Of a stretch of DNA of 64,000 bases, positions 8,908-16,400 are shown one piece after another. The number at the start of each line of letters is the position of its first letter. Within the stretch, counting starts at the first letter, position 1. The DNA lies in assembly GCF_016907655.1 (NCBI RefSeq), contig NZ_JAFBCL010000001.1, positions 558,001-622,000 on the forward strand, written 5' to 3'. The position numbers were made by a program, and so were the translations under genes. Source of the stretch: Saccharothrix algeriensis. GTDB taxonomy: Bacteria; Actinomycetota; Actinomycetes; Mycobacteriales; Pseudonocardiaceae. The notes under the pieces were generated by a model, which was given only the letters and a program-made list of their open reading frames with translations, was not told the DNA's origin and did not search any database.

Positions 8908-10890
8908 ATGGACGGCGACTTAGGCAACCACGTGACCGGGACCGGGCCGCGCGCCACCGGCGCCGGTGGCCTCCCCCCGGACCAGCTGCCACCGGCCCCG
9001 CCGCGCTTCGTCGGCCGGACCGCGGAACTGGCGCTGCTCACCGACCTGCTCGACCGCGGCCAGGCGCCGCTGGTCGCGTGCGTCGCCGGAGCCGCCGGGA
9101 TCGGCAAGACCGCGCTGGTCCTGCACTGGGCCCGGTCCCACGCCGACCGCTTCCCGGACGGCCGGCTCTACGCGGACCTGCGCGGCGGCGACCCGCGCGG
9201 GCCGCTGGACCCGGCGGTCGCGGTCCGCGGGTTCCTCGACGCGTTCGGGGTGCCCAAGGAGCGCATCCCCGCCGACGTCGCGGCGCAGGCCGCGCTGTAC
9301 CGGGACGTGGTGGCGGGCAAGCGGCTCCTGGTCGTGCTCGACGACGCCCGCGACCACGAGCAGGTCCGGCCGCTGCTGCCGGGCGGCCCGACCGCCGCGG
9401 CCCTGGTGACCGGCCGGGAGCGCCTCGACGGCCTGGCGGACGGGCGGGCCCGGCACCTGGCGCTGGGCCTGCCGTCGGCGGCGGAGGCGCGCGAGCTGCT
9501 GGCCGCCCACCTCGGGGAGCGCCGGGCGCGCGCCGCGGACCGGCTGGTCGAGCAGTGCGCGCGGCTGCCGATCGCCCTGGTCGTCGCGGCGCGGGCCGCG
9601 GCCCGCGGGTCGGACGGGCCGGTGGCGCCCGCCGGGGGCGGTCCGGGCGCCGGTCCCCGGGCGGTGTTCCACTCGTCGTACCGCGCGCTGCCCGGCCCCG
9701 CGGCGCGGTTGTTCCGGCTGCTGGGCCTGCACCCCGGCGCGGAGGTCGGCGTGCCCGCCGCGGCGAGCCTCGCCGGGGTCGCGCCGGCGGTCGCCCGGGA
9801 CCTGCTGCGCGAGCTGACCGGGGCGGCGCTGCTGGAGGAGCGGGGTCCGGGCCGGTACCGGTTCCACGACCTGCTGCGCGAGCACGCCGCCGAGCGCGTG
9901 GCGGCCGAGGAGCCCGAGGGGGGCCGGCGGGCGGCGGTCGGCCGGCTGCTGGACTGCTACCTGCACACGGCCTTCCGGGGCGAGCGCCTGCTGCGCCCGC
10001 ACCGCGACGCGATCGCGCTGGACCCGCCCGCGCCCGGCGTGGTCGTCGCCGACCTGCCCGACCGCCACCGCGCCCGGGCCTGGTTCGCCGCCGAGCACCG
10101 CAACCTGGCGGCGGCGCTGGACCTGGCCGTGCGGTGGGGTTTCACCGGCCACGCCTGGCGGCTGCCCTGGGCGCTGTCGTCCTACCTCGGGCGCAGCGGC
10201 CGGTGGCGCGACTGGGAGCAGGCGCAGCTCGTCGCGCTCGACGCGGCCCGCCGGCAGGGCGACCCGGCGTGGGAGGCGGTGGCGCTGCGCGCGCTGGGCC
10301 GGGCCTACACGGCCGGCGGGCGCTACGAGCGGGCCGTCGACGTGCTGCGGCAGGCGCTGTGGCTGCCCGCCGACGCCGGCGGCGAGGCGCACACCCACCA
10401 GGCGCTCAGCCAGGCGTACGAGCGGTGGGGGATGCTGCCGGAGGCCCACGCCCACGCCCGGCGGGCCGTCGAGCTGACCGAGCGCACCGGGCACCGGCTG
10501 CGCCACGCCCGCGCGTCCAACCAGCTGGGCCGGGTGCTGACCGGGCTCGGGCGCCACGAGGGCGCGCTGCACCACTGCCGGCGGGCGGCGGCGGTCCTCG
10601 CGGAGGTGGGCGACGAGGCCGCCCTCGCCGACGCCGCCGAGGGCCTGGCGCGCGCCCACCACCGGCTGGGCCGCTGCGCCGAGGCGGTCCGGCTGCACCT
10701 GCTGGCGCTGGCGGTCTACCGGCGGTCGGAGGACCTGTGGTCGGTCGGGGACACCCTGTGCCGGCTCGGGGACGCGCACGCGGCGCTGGGCGACGCGGAG
10801 GCCGCGCGGGCGACGTGGCGCGACGCCCTGGCCGTCCTGACCGGGATCGACCACCCGGCCGCGGACGCGGTGCGGGCGAAGCTGGTCTGA
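8908..10890 (+). CDS. NB-ARC/TPR STAND protein without DNA-binding domain
   Basis: A 660-residue signal-transduction ATPase of the AfsR-like STAND class. RFVGRTAEL (about residues 33-41) opens the NB-ARC domain, the Walker A is GAAGIGKT (61-68), the Walker B is LLVVLDDA (139-146), and FHDLLREHAAERV marks the end of the winged-helix ARC2 region. Residues from about 400 to the end are helical tetratricopeptide-like repeats (for example ALRALGRAYTAGGRYERAVD). No OmpR-type or BTAD domain precedes the NB-ARC, so it cannot act as a SARP itself and may sense a partner protein. ATG 8908 has GAGG seven bases upstream. Its neighbours give no clear functional link. Confidence 0.85.
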   Translation: MDGDLGNHVTGTGPRATGAGGLPPDQLPPAPPRFVGRTAELALLTDLLDRGQAPLVACVAGAAGIGKTALVLHWARSHADRFPDGRLYADLRGGDPRGPLDPAVAVRGFLDAFGVPKERIPADVAAQAALYRDVVAGKRLLVVLDDARDHEQVRPLLPGGPTAAALVTGRERLDGLADGRARHLALGLPSAAEARELLAAHLGERRARAADRLVEQCARLPIALVVAARAAARGSDGPVAPAGGGPGAGPRAVFHSSYRALPGPAARLFRLLGLHPGAEVGVPAAASLAGVAPAVARDLLRELTGAALLEERGPGRYRFHDLLREHAAERVAAEEPEGGRRAAVGRLLDCYLHTAFRGERLLRPHRDAIALDPPAPGVVVADLPDRHRARAWFAAEHRNLAAALDLAVRWGFTGHAWRLPWALSSYLGRSGRWRDWEQAQLVALDAARRQGDPAWEAVALRALGRAYTAGGRYERAVDVLRQALWLPADAGGEAHTHQALSQAYERWGMLPEAHAHARRAVELTERTGHRLRHARASNQLGRVLTGLGRHEGALHHCRRAAAVLAEVGDEAALADAAEGLARAHHRLGRCAEAVRLHLLALAVYRRSEDLWSVGDTLCRLGDAHAALGDAEAARATWRDALAVLTGIDHPAADAVRAKLV

Positions 10891-10969
10891 CCGGCGCGCG
10901 GACGCCCCGCCGCGGGCCCGTGCCGGGGAGACTCGGCGCGGACCCGCGACGGGGTCGGTTCCCCGGCGG

Positions 10970-12415
10970 TCAGGGGTTGGTGATCCCGAGGGTGTAGCTG
11001 CCGGAACCGCTGTAGGCGTGCACCCGGTACCGGTAGTAGCCGGGGGTGCCGCTGTAGTTCACGGTCTCGCTCGCGGCGGGGCTGTCACCCTTGGCCACGA
11101 CGCTCCACGCGCTGCCGTTCCACTTCTCCAGGTAGAGGTCGTAGTCGGCGCCGGTGGGACCGGTCAGGCAGCCGACGTGCGCGCCGGACACCGTGGACTG
11201 GTAGTAGCTGTTGTTCGGCTGGTAGACCTGCCTGCCCGCGGTGAGCGAGCCGGTGTAGCGGGCCTCGGCGGCGGCGCACCCGGTCGGCGGCGGCGGCGTG
11301 CCGCCGCCACCGCTGGTGATCAGGGTCAGGCCGTAGGCTTGGAGGATCTCGTTGACCGGCTGGAAGTAGGTCGTGCCGCCGGTGCGGCAGTTGCCCGAGC
11401 CGCCGGAGGTGACGCCCTGGGCCTGGGTGCCGGCCAGCAGCGAGCCGCCGGAGTCGCCGGGCTCGGCGCACACGGTGGTCTGGATCAGGCCGGTCACCGT
11501 GCCCTGCGGGTAGGACACCGACGAGTTGCGGGCCTGGATGGTGCCGCAGTGCCAGCCGGTGGTGGAGCCGGAGCGGCAGACCGTCGCGCCGACCGCCGCG
11601 TCCTGCGAGCCCGTCACCTGGACCGTGCCGCCGGAGTAGTTGTTCACCAGGCCGCGCGGGGTGTTGCCGGCCGCGACCTGCACCCACGCGTAGTCGTTGC
11701 CGGGGAAGCTGGAGCCGCGGAAGGTGCCGCTGGGCCCGGAGGTGGACGCGCCGGTCGTGCCGCAGTGCCCGGCGGTCACGAAGCCGCCGTTGACCGAGAA
11801 GCCGACCGAGCACCGGGAGCCGCTGCCGATGTTGTAGGCGTTGCCGCCGATGACGTCGATCAGCGGGCGCGGTGCCTCGTCGGTCCGGACGTAACGGACG
11901 GCCGAGGCGTCGACGCCGCTGGCCGCCACGAAGGCGCGGGCGGCGGGCAGCTCGTCCGCGTGCGACTTGACCACGACGGTGTTCGTCGGCAGGTCGACGT
12001 ACCAGCCGGGCACCGACTGCGGCGCCTTGGCGACGTTGCGGTCCAAAGTGGCCTTGGCGGCGTCGAGGGCGCGCTCGCTGCGCTGCACGAGCTTGCCCCG
12101 GCCCCGGCCCACCTGGGCCAGGTCGGACTGGGCGGTGACACCGACGGTGAGGGCGCCGGACTGGTCGATCCACGCGCCGCCGAACCGGTCGGCCAGGCGC
12201 TTGCGGAGTTCCCGGGCCGTGTCGCTGGAGGTCTTGTCCGCGGCCAGGCGGTCGCGCGCCTGGCCGGCGGTCAGCCCGAGGTCCCGCTGGATCGCGGCGA
12301 GGATCTCGGTGGTCTGGTCGCGCTGCGCGGGAGCGGCCTGCGCGGTGGTGGTGGACAGGGAGCCGGCCACCGCCAGCGCCGCGGCGAGCGCGAGCGGTCT
12401 GGACAGTCTTGACAT
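10970..12415 (-). CDS. secreted streptogrisin-like S1 protease with propeptide and C-terminal domain
   Basis: A 481-residue preproprotease. The signal peptide runs to about residue 27 (TTTAQA), followed by an alpha-lytic-protease-type prodomain to about residue 185. In the chymotrypsin-fold domain the catalytic triad is His217 (TAGHC), Asp241 (GNDYAW) and Ser322 (GDSGGS); six or more cysteines allow disulfides. A GGGGTPPPPTG linker leads to an approximately 100-residue C-terminal beta-rich domain (YDLYLEKWNGSAWSVVA, YYRYRVHAYSGSGSYTLG), resembling a pre-peptidase C-terminal/PPC domain. The start ATG 12415 has GAGGAG upstream. It acts extracellularly; the mature specificity is not predictable here. 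Adjacent to a LysR regulator in the same direction, but separated by 123 bp. Confidence 0.93.
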   Translation of the reverse strand: MSRLSRPLALAAALAVAGSLSTTTAQAAPAQRDQTTEILAAIQRDLGLTAGQARDRLAADKTSSDTARELRKRLADRFGGAWIDQSGALTVGVTAQSDLAQVGRGRGKLVQRSERALDAAKATLDRNVAKAPQSVPGWYVDLPTNTVVVKSHADELPAARAFVAASGVDASAVRYVRTDEAPRPLIDVIGGNAYNIGSGSRCSVGFSVNGGFVTAGHCGTTGASTSGPSGTFRGSSFPGNDYAWVQVAAGNTPRGLVNNYSGGTVQVTGSQDAAVGATVCRSGSTTGWHCGTIQARNSSVSYPQGTVTGLIQTTVCAEPGDSGGSLLAGTQAQGVTSGGSGNCRTGGTTYFQPVNEILQAYGLTLITSGGGGTPPPPTGCAAAEARYTGSLTAGRQVYQPNNSYYQSTVSGAHVGCLTGPTGADYDLYLEKWNGSAWSVVAKGDSPAASETVNYSGTPGYYRYRVHAYSGSGSYTLGITNP

Positions 12416-12538
12416 GGGGATTCTCCTCGAAGGAGGGCAGGGATTCCCCGTGAAAAGTAAGTCGGCCCACCCGATCGCGGTAATACCTCTTCGGTCATAA
12501 GCCGGCGTGATGCCGGAGCCGTTCGGCCCAGCCCGCGG

Positions 12539-13516
12539 TCAGGAAACGGCCGCCTGGTAGGAGATCGCGCCGTATTCGGGGTGCTCCGCCAGCCACGCCG
12601 TGTAGCGCGGGTTGCGCTCGGCGGTCTCCCGGTACGCCTCGCTGGCGTAGCGCAGCACCTGCGGCCCGAACGCGGCGGCGGGACCTTCCGGGTCCCAGCC
12701 GATCAGGTGCCGCCACCGCAGCGGCGCGCCCGCTATGGGCATCGCGACCACGCCGGGCGCGCGGCGGAAGGTGGGCTGGCACAGCGCCACCGCGTCGCCG
12801 GACTGGGCGAGGTCGATGCAGCTGTTGACGTCCACCTCGTACATCGTGCGCGGGGTGAAGCCGGCGCGGCTGCACGCCGAGACGAAGCACTCCCCGAAGC
12901 AGCCGTCGCCGGGCACCACCGCCCACTGCGTGTCCCTCAGCTCCGCCAGCTCCACCTCCGCGCGCAGGGTGAACGGGTGGTCCTCGGGTATCAGCACGAA
13001 GATCGGGTCGACCGCGATGACGCTCCAGGTGAGACCGTAGTCCGACGGCGGCGGCGCGTCGCCGCAGACGGCGGCGAGCACGTAGTCCAGGCGCCCCTGG
13101 GCGACCGCCGCCGCCAGCTCCTCGTTGGACCACGACACCTGCGTGCTGACGTGCGCGCCGGGGTGCGCCTCGGTGATGCGGTGCACGACCCCGCCGAGCA
13201 TCGGCCCGTTCACCGCGCCCACCCGGTACCGGTCGTTGGGCAGGTTCTCGTCGACCAGGCGCAGGGCGTCCTCCTGGAGGCGGGAGAACGCGGGCAGCAG
13301 GACGCGGGCGCGTTCCAGCACCAGCTCGCCGAGCGAGGTCGGCCGCGCGCCCCGGTGGTCGCGCTCGAACAGCTTGCCGCCGAGCAGACCCTCGATCCGG
13401 TGCAGTTGAGCGGTGAGCGCGGGCTGCGCGAGGCCCAGCAGGGAGGACGCTTTCGACAGGCTGCCCGCATCGGCGATCGCGCAGACCACCCGAAGGTGTC
13501 TCAGTTCGAGCTTCAT
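12539..13516 (-). CDS. LysR-family transcriptional regulator
   Basis: A 325-residue LTTR. The N-terminal winged helix (LELRHLRVVCAIADAGSLSK, then LGLAQPALTAQLHRIEGLLG) covers residues 1-60 and is followed by a linker helix and a periplasmic-binding-like effector domain. Length is normal for the family. It lies upstream of the S1 protease gene on the same strand, so it could control that gene, or an upstream divergent target. No LTTR box was confidently picked. The effector is unknown. Confidence 0.88.
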   Translation of the reverse strand: MKLELRHLRVVCAIADAGSLSKASSLLGLAQPALTAQLHRIEGLLGGKLFERDHRGARPTSLGELVLERARVLLPAFSRLQEDALRLVDENLPNDRYRVGAVNGPMLGGVVHRITEAHPGAHVSTQVSWSNEELAAAVAQGRLDYVLAAVCGDAPPPSDYGLTWSVIAVDPIFVLIPEDHPFTLRAEVELAELRDTQWAVVPGDGCFGECFVSACSRAGFTPRTMYEVDVNSCIDLAQSGDAVALCQPTFRRAPGVVAMPIAGAPLRWRHLIGWDPEGPAAAFGPQVLRYASEAYRETAERNPRYTAWLAEHPEYGAISYQAAVS

Positions 13517-13769
13517 CCACCCGACGGTAGGTCAACGTTCACCCTCAGTCGAGGGCCCTAACGCCGAAGGGAGGGGGTATTCCTTATGGCCCGCCGGCGC
13601 GGCTCGGACGGCAGTGGACACTGTGTCTGTTGATCAGCATGGGCGTGGACACTCTGCCGCGGCCCCGCGCAGGCCGGGCGACCGTGCGCCCGTCGCGGAG
13701 GAGCCGTGCGGCGACGGGGCGGGGCGGACGCGCGGAATTGTCGGACCTCGTCGTTACCGTGGCGGCGTG

Positions 13770-14276
13770 ATGACCGAGAACGACGAAGCCCGCTTCTGGG
13801 CACTGCTGGAGAACGCCTGGGCCGGTGTCGGGCCCGAGGCGAACGAGGTGCGCGCGGCGCTGGTCAAGCGCGACCTGGACGAGGAGGCGTTCGCCGAGGC
13901 CGCCGTGCTGGAGGAGCACCTGGAAGCCGTGCTGGCGGCGCTGCGGCGGTCGTGCGCCGAGCTGTCCGGCGAGGAGCTGACCGCGCTGGACCGGGTGGTG
14001 GAGCGCAAGCTGCACGAGATCGACCGGCGGGACGTGCACGAGGTCACCGACGGCTCGGACGACGGCTTCCTGTACGCGCGGGGCTTCATCGTCGGGCTGG
14101 GGCAGGAGTTCTACGAGGCCGTGGCACGGGATCCGCGCGTGGCGGTGCCCGACGCCGAGTGCGAGGCGCTGTGCTACTTCTTCGCGCACCTGCACGCGGA
14201 CCGGTTCGGCGGCTTCCCCGGCACCGGCTCGGGGATCTCGCGGGAGACGGCGACGAACGCGGCGGGGTGGGCGTAG
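13770..14276 (+). CDS. DUF4240 domain protein
   Basis: A 168-residue soluble acidic protein. The N-terminal DEARFWALLENAW is the hallmark start of DUF4240 proteins, and SDDGFLYARGFIVGLGQEFY is a conserved central motif. The function of the family is unknown; members are common next to toxin-immunity or SMI1/KNR4-like genes, but none is seen here. Start ATG 13770 (or GTG 13767, immediately upstream and in frame). It lies 253 bp from the divergent LysR gene; the gap holds only two GTGGACACT direct repeats (around 13614 and 13646). Confidence 0.75.
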   Translation: MTENDEARFWALLENAWAGVGPEANEVRAALVKRDLDEEAFAEAAVLEEHLEAVLAALRRSCAELSGEELTALDRVVERKLHEIDRRDVHEVTDGSDDGFLYARGFIVGLGQEFYEAVARDPRVAVPDAECEALCYFFAHLHADRFGGFPGTGSGISRETATNAAGWA

Positions 14277-14380
14277 CCCCGGCGTCAGGGGCGCGGGCCG
14301 GCCGGGGCAGCCGGCTCCGCCCGGCGTCGCACCGGGTCGGGCCACCCCTGCGCGCCCGGATCCGGTGCTACCGTCGAATC

Positions 14381-14755
14381 GTGATCGACTTCGAGAAAGC
14401 GTCCGTGTTCAAGCTCGCGCCGTGCCGGCCGGAGGACATCGCGCCGCAGGTGTCGCCGATCATGATCCAGGGCGAGCGGATCGTGTCCTGCTTCAAGACC
14501 GTGCGGGACTTCGTCGTGTTCACCGACAAGCGGATCATCGCGGTCAACGTGCAGGGCATGACGGGGCGGAAGAAGGACTTCACGTCCCTGCCCTACAGCC
14601 GCGTGCAAGCCTTCTCCATCGAGACGGCGGGCACCTTCGACATGGACGCCGAGCTGGACCTGTGGTTCTCCGGCCTGGGCAGGGTCCGGCTGGAGTTCCG
14701 GGGCCACGCCGACGTCCGCCTGCTCGGCCAGATGATCGCGACGTTCATCCTCTGA
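14381..14755 (+). CDS. bacterial PH-domain protein
   Basis: A 124-residue protein made of one bacterial pleckstrin-homology domain (bPH type, YyaB-like). The signature FKTVRDFVVFTDKRIIAVN and TSLPYSRVQAFSIETAG segments cover residues 35-90, followed by LWFSGLGRVRLEFRG. Such domains form ring-like oligomers; the biological role is unsettled. Start is GTG 14381 with no good ribosome site, so it may be leaderless. It is immediately upstream of the first copy of the hairpin element. Confidence 0.8.
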   Translation: MIDFEKASVFKLAPCRPEDIAPQVSPIMIQGERIVSCFKTVRDFVVFTDKRIIAVNVQGMTGRKKDFTSLPYSRVQAFSIETAGTFDMDAELDLWFSGLGRVRLEFRGHADVRLLGQMIATFIL

Positions 14756-14803
14756 GCCGGCGCCGACCGGACTCGCCGAGCAGCCCCGCCACACCCTCTG
14801 CAC

Positions 14804-14911
14804 GCAGCGGTCGCACACCTCGTGCGCAGCAGTGCTGCACCTAGTGCGCTTGGCACGCAGCCGTGCTGCACCTGGTGCGCTTGGCACGCAGCCGCGCTGC
14901 ACCTGGTGCAC
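14804..14911 (+). repeat. 31-bp direct tandem repeats abutting hairpin element copy 1
   Basis: Two full units (14826-14856 and 14857-14887) are flanked by a partial unit on each side (14804-14825 and from 14888). Each unit contains GCACCTRGTGC, itself a mini-hairpin, and GGCACGCAGC. The last GCACCTGGTGC (14899-14909) is the same mini-hairpin that borders copy 2 of the element, so the array looks like local amplification of the element edge. Confidence 0.75.
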
Positions 14912-15372
14912 ACACCGGTCGCTTCGTGTTCTCCTCCCCGTACGGCCTGGGCGCAGCCCAATCATGCTTGGTAGGGGGTGTCAAGCACGCTTCACCGCTT
15001 GACACCCCCTACCAAGCATGATTGCCTCCGGCAGGCCGTACGGGGAGGAGAACACGACCGCCCTTTCTTTTCCTCCTCCTTGGGGGCCTCTCGGCCGCTC
15101 TTCTTACTGGGATCGCGCACCGATCCAGGTGATAATTGGTGCGGTACTGCCCGAGGCTGAAAAGAAAAAGAGTCCTCGCCGGACAGGCAGGCCGCCAAGG
15201 AGAAGGAAAAGAAACAGCGGTCGTGTTCCCCCCGCATGACCTGTCAAAGACGACCATGCTTTTCCTGGGGGTGCAAGCGAAAAGCGTGCTTGCACCCCCA
15301 GGAAAAGCATGGCAGCCCTCCGGGCAGGCCATACGGGGAGAACACGAGGACACCGGTCTGCACGGGGCGTGC
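14899..15372 (+). repeat. multi-hairpin element, copy 1
   Basis: An intergenic element built of consecutive palindromes. Hairpin 1 is 14925-15056: it opens with CGTGTTC and closes with GAACACG, outer arms pair over 25 bp, and the inner stem (14959-14986 with 14997-15024) is a perfect 28 bp around loop ACGCTTCACC. Hairpin 2 is 15057-15221, imperfect, with pyrimidine-rich and purine-rich arms and an apical CGCACCGAT/ATTGGTGCG stem. Hairpin 3 is 15222-15346: it again opens CGTGTTC and closes GAACACG, with an inner perfect stem (about 15254-15277 with 15287-15310) and loop GAAAAGCGT. Mini-hairpins GCACCTGGTGC and GCACGGGGCGTGC cap the two ends. No convincing ORF. Lies between the PH-domain gene and the NUDIX gene, which converge. 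Confidence 0.85.
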
Positions 15373-15434
15373 CGAGAGCCGAAGGCCAAAGCCGGGAGTC
15401 GGGGGCTGGAGCCGAAAGGGACAAGTCGGAGTTG

Positions 15435-16400
15435 TCAGCGGATCAGGCGTGTTTCGCCGTCCCACCCGGTCAGCGCGGCCGGCAGCACCTCGGCCAGTTG
15501 CACCGGGTACACGGTGTCGTCGGTGGCCCGCAGTTCGTCCACCGACCACCACCGGTGTCGGCAGATGGTCCGCTGCTCCTGCTCGTTGAACCGGGAGGTG
15601 TCGACCTCGGCGTCGGTCGCCCGGCACACGAAGAACCACTCCTCGGCCGCGTAGCTCAGGCCGTCGAAGCTGAACACCGCGCGGCGCTTCCACACCGGGC
15701 CGACCAGGTCCTCCGGCGGGAGCCGCAGCCCGGTCTCCTCGTGCGCCTCGCGCACCGCCGCCGCGCGCAGGTCCTCGGCCGGTTCGACGCCACCGCCGAC
15801 GGTGAACCAGAACAACTCCTCGGGGCGTGCCGGGTCGAAGCCCTCGAACAGCAGCACGCGGTCGTCGGCGTCGACGAGCACCACGCGCGCGGACACCCGC
15901 TGGGTCGGCACGTCGGCGGGTGGTTCGGCGATCTCGAAGTACGACGGCGTCGGCGCGGTGCCGGCCAGGCGCAGCCAGCGGACCAGGCGTCGGCGCCGCA
16001 GCGACAGCGTGTCGCGCACCGCGTCGTTGTGCACCCGCCGCGCCAGGACGACCCGCTGCTCGGCGTCGGACAGCTCGGCCGCCAGCGCCGGGGCGAGGAC
16101 CGACCGGTCCAGGTCCTCCAGCAGCGCGCTCAGCACGTTCTCCGCGGCCTCGCGCTCGGCGCGCGGCGCGCGCTCGGCCCGGTCGGCCGCCGCGTGCAGC
16201 GGGGGCTGCCCGCACACCGCCGCGACCGCCCGCGTCACCACGGCCCGCCGCGCCAGCGCCGCGTCCAGCGCCGCCCACGCCGCGTCGGTGCGCACGTGCA
16301 GCCGGTCCAGCCGGTTGGCCGCCCCCAGCACCCAGGGGCCGACCAGCACGACCAGCCCCAGCAGCACGAGCAGCGCCAACGCCACGCCGGAGCTGGTCAT
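15435..16400 (-). CDS. membrane-anchored NUDIX hydrolase, last gene of PIM operon
   Basis: A 321-residue protein. An N-terminal membrane segment (LALLVLLGLVVLVGPWVLG) and a LemA-like helical stretch (NRLDRLHVRTDAAWAALD) precede a NUDIX domain. The NUDIX box is complete: GGVEPAEDLRAAAVREAHEE followed by TGL, fitting GX5EX7REUXEEXGU. This architecture matches the gene that follows pimA in mycobacteria (Rv2609c type). The start ATG 16400 overlaps the pimA stop in ATGA, so it is coupled to pimA. The hydrolysed nucleotide is unknown; membrane anchoring and context suggest a role near phospholipid or PIM synthesis. Its stop lies 63 bp from the 3' border of hairpin element copy 1. Confidence 0.85.
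   Translation of the reverse strand: MTSSGVALALLVLLGLVVLVGPWVLGAANRLDRLHVRTDAAWAALDAALARRAVVTRAVAAVCGQPPLHAAADRAERAPRAEREAAENVLSALLEDLDRSVLAPALAAELSDAEQRVVLARRVHNDAVRDTLSLRRRRLVRWLRLAGTAPTPSYFEIAEPPADVPTQRVSARVVLVDADDRVLLFEGFDPARPEELFWFTVGGGVEPAEDLRAAAVREAHEETGLRLPPEDLVGPVWKRRAVFSFDGLSYAAEEWFFVCRATDAEVDTSRFNEQEQRTICRHRWWSVDELRATDDTVYPVQLAEVLPAALTGWDGETRLIR

Noticed and set aside
10891-10969. Terminator between the NB-ARC gene and S1 protease gene
   Set aside because: Only imperfect GC-rich pairing is visible; no stem comparable to the other convergent junctions.
14899-15372. CRISPR array, retron or group II intron as explanation for the hairpin element
   Set aside because: No regular spacer-repeat pattern, no cas or reverse-transcriptase gene, and no domain V-like AGC/GUUCG hairpin; arms are too long and too symmetrical.
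14992-15389. Overlapping ORFs of 60-126 codons on both strands within element copy 1 (similar ones in copies 2 and 3)
   Set aside because: Palindromic DNA gives matching open frames on both strands; frames are not conserved among copies while base pairing is, and codon bias does not match neighbours.
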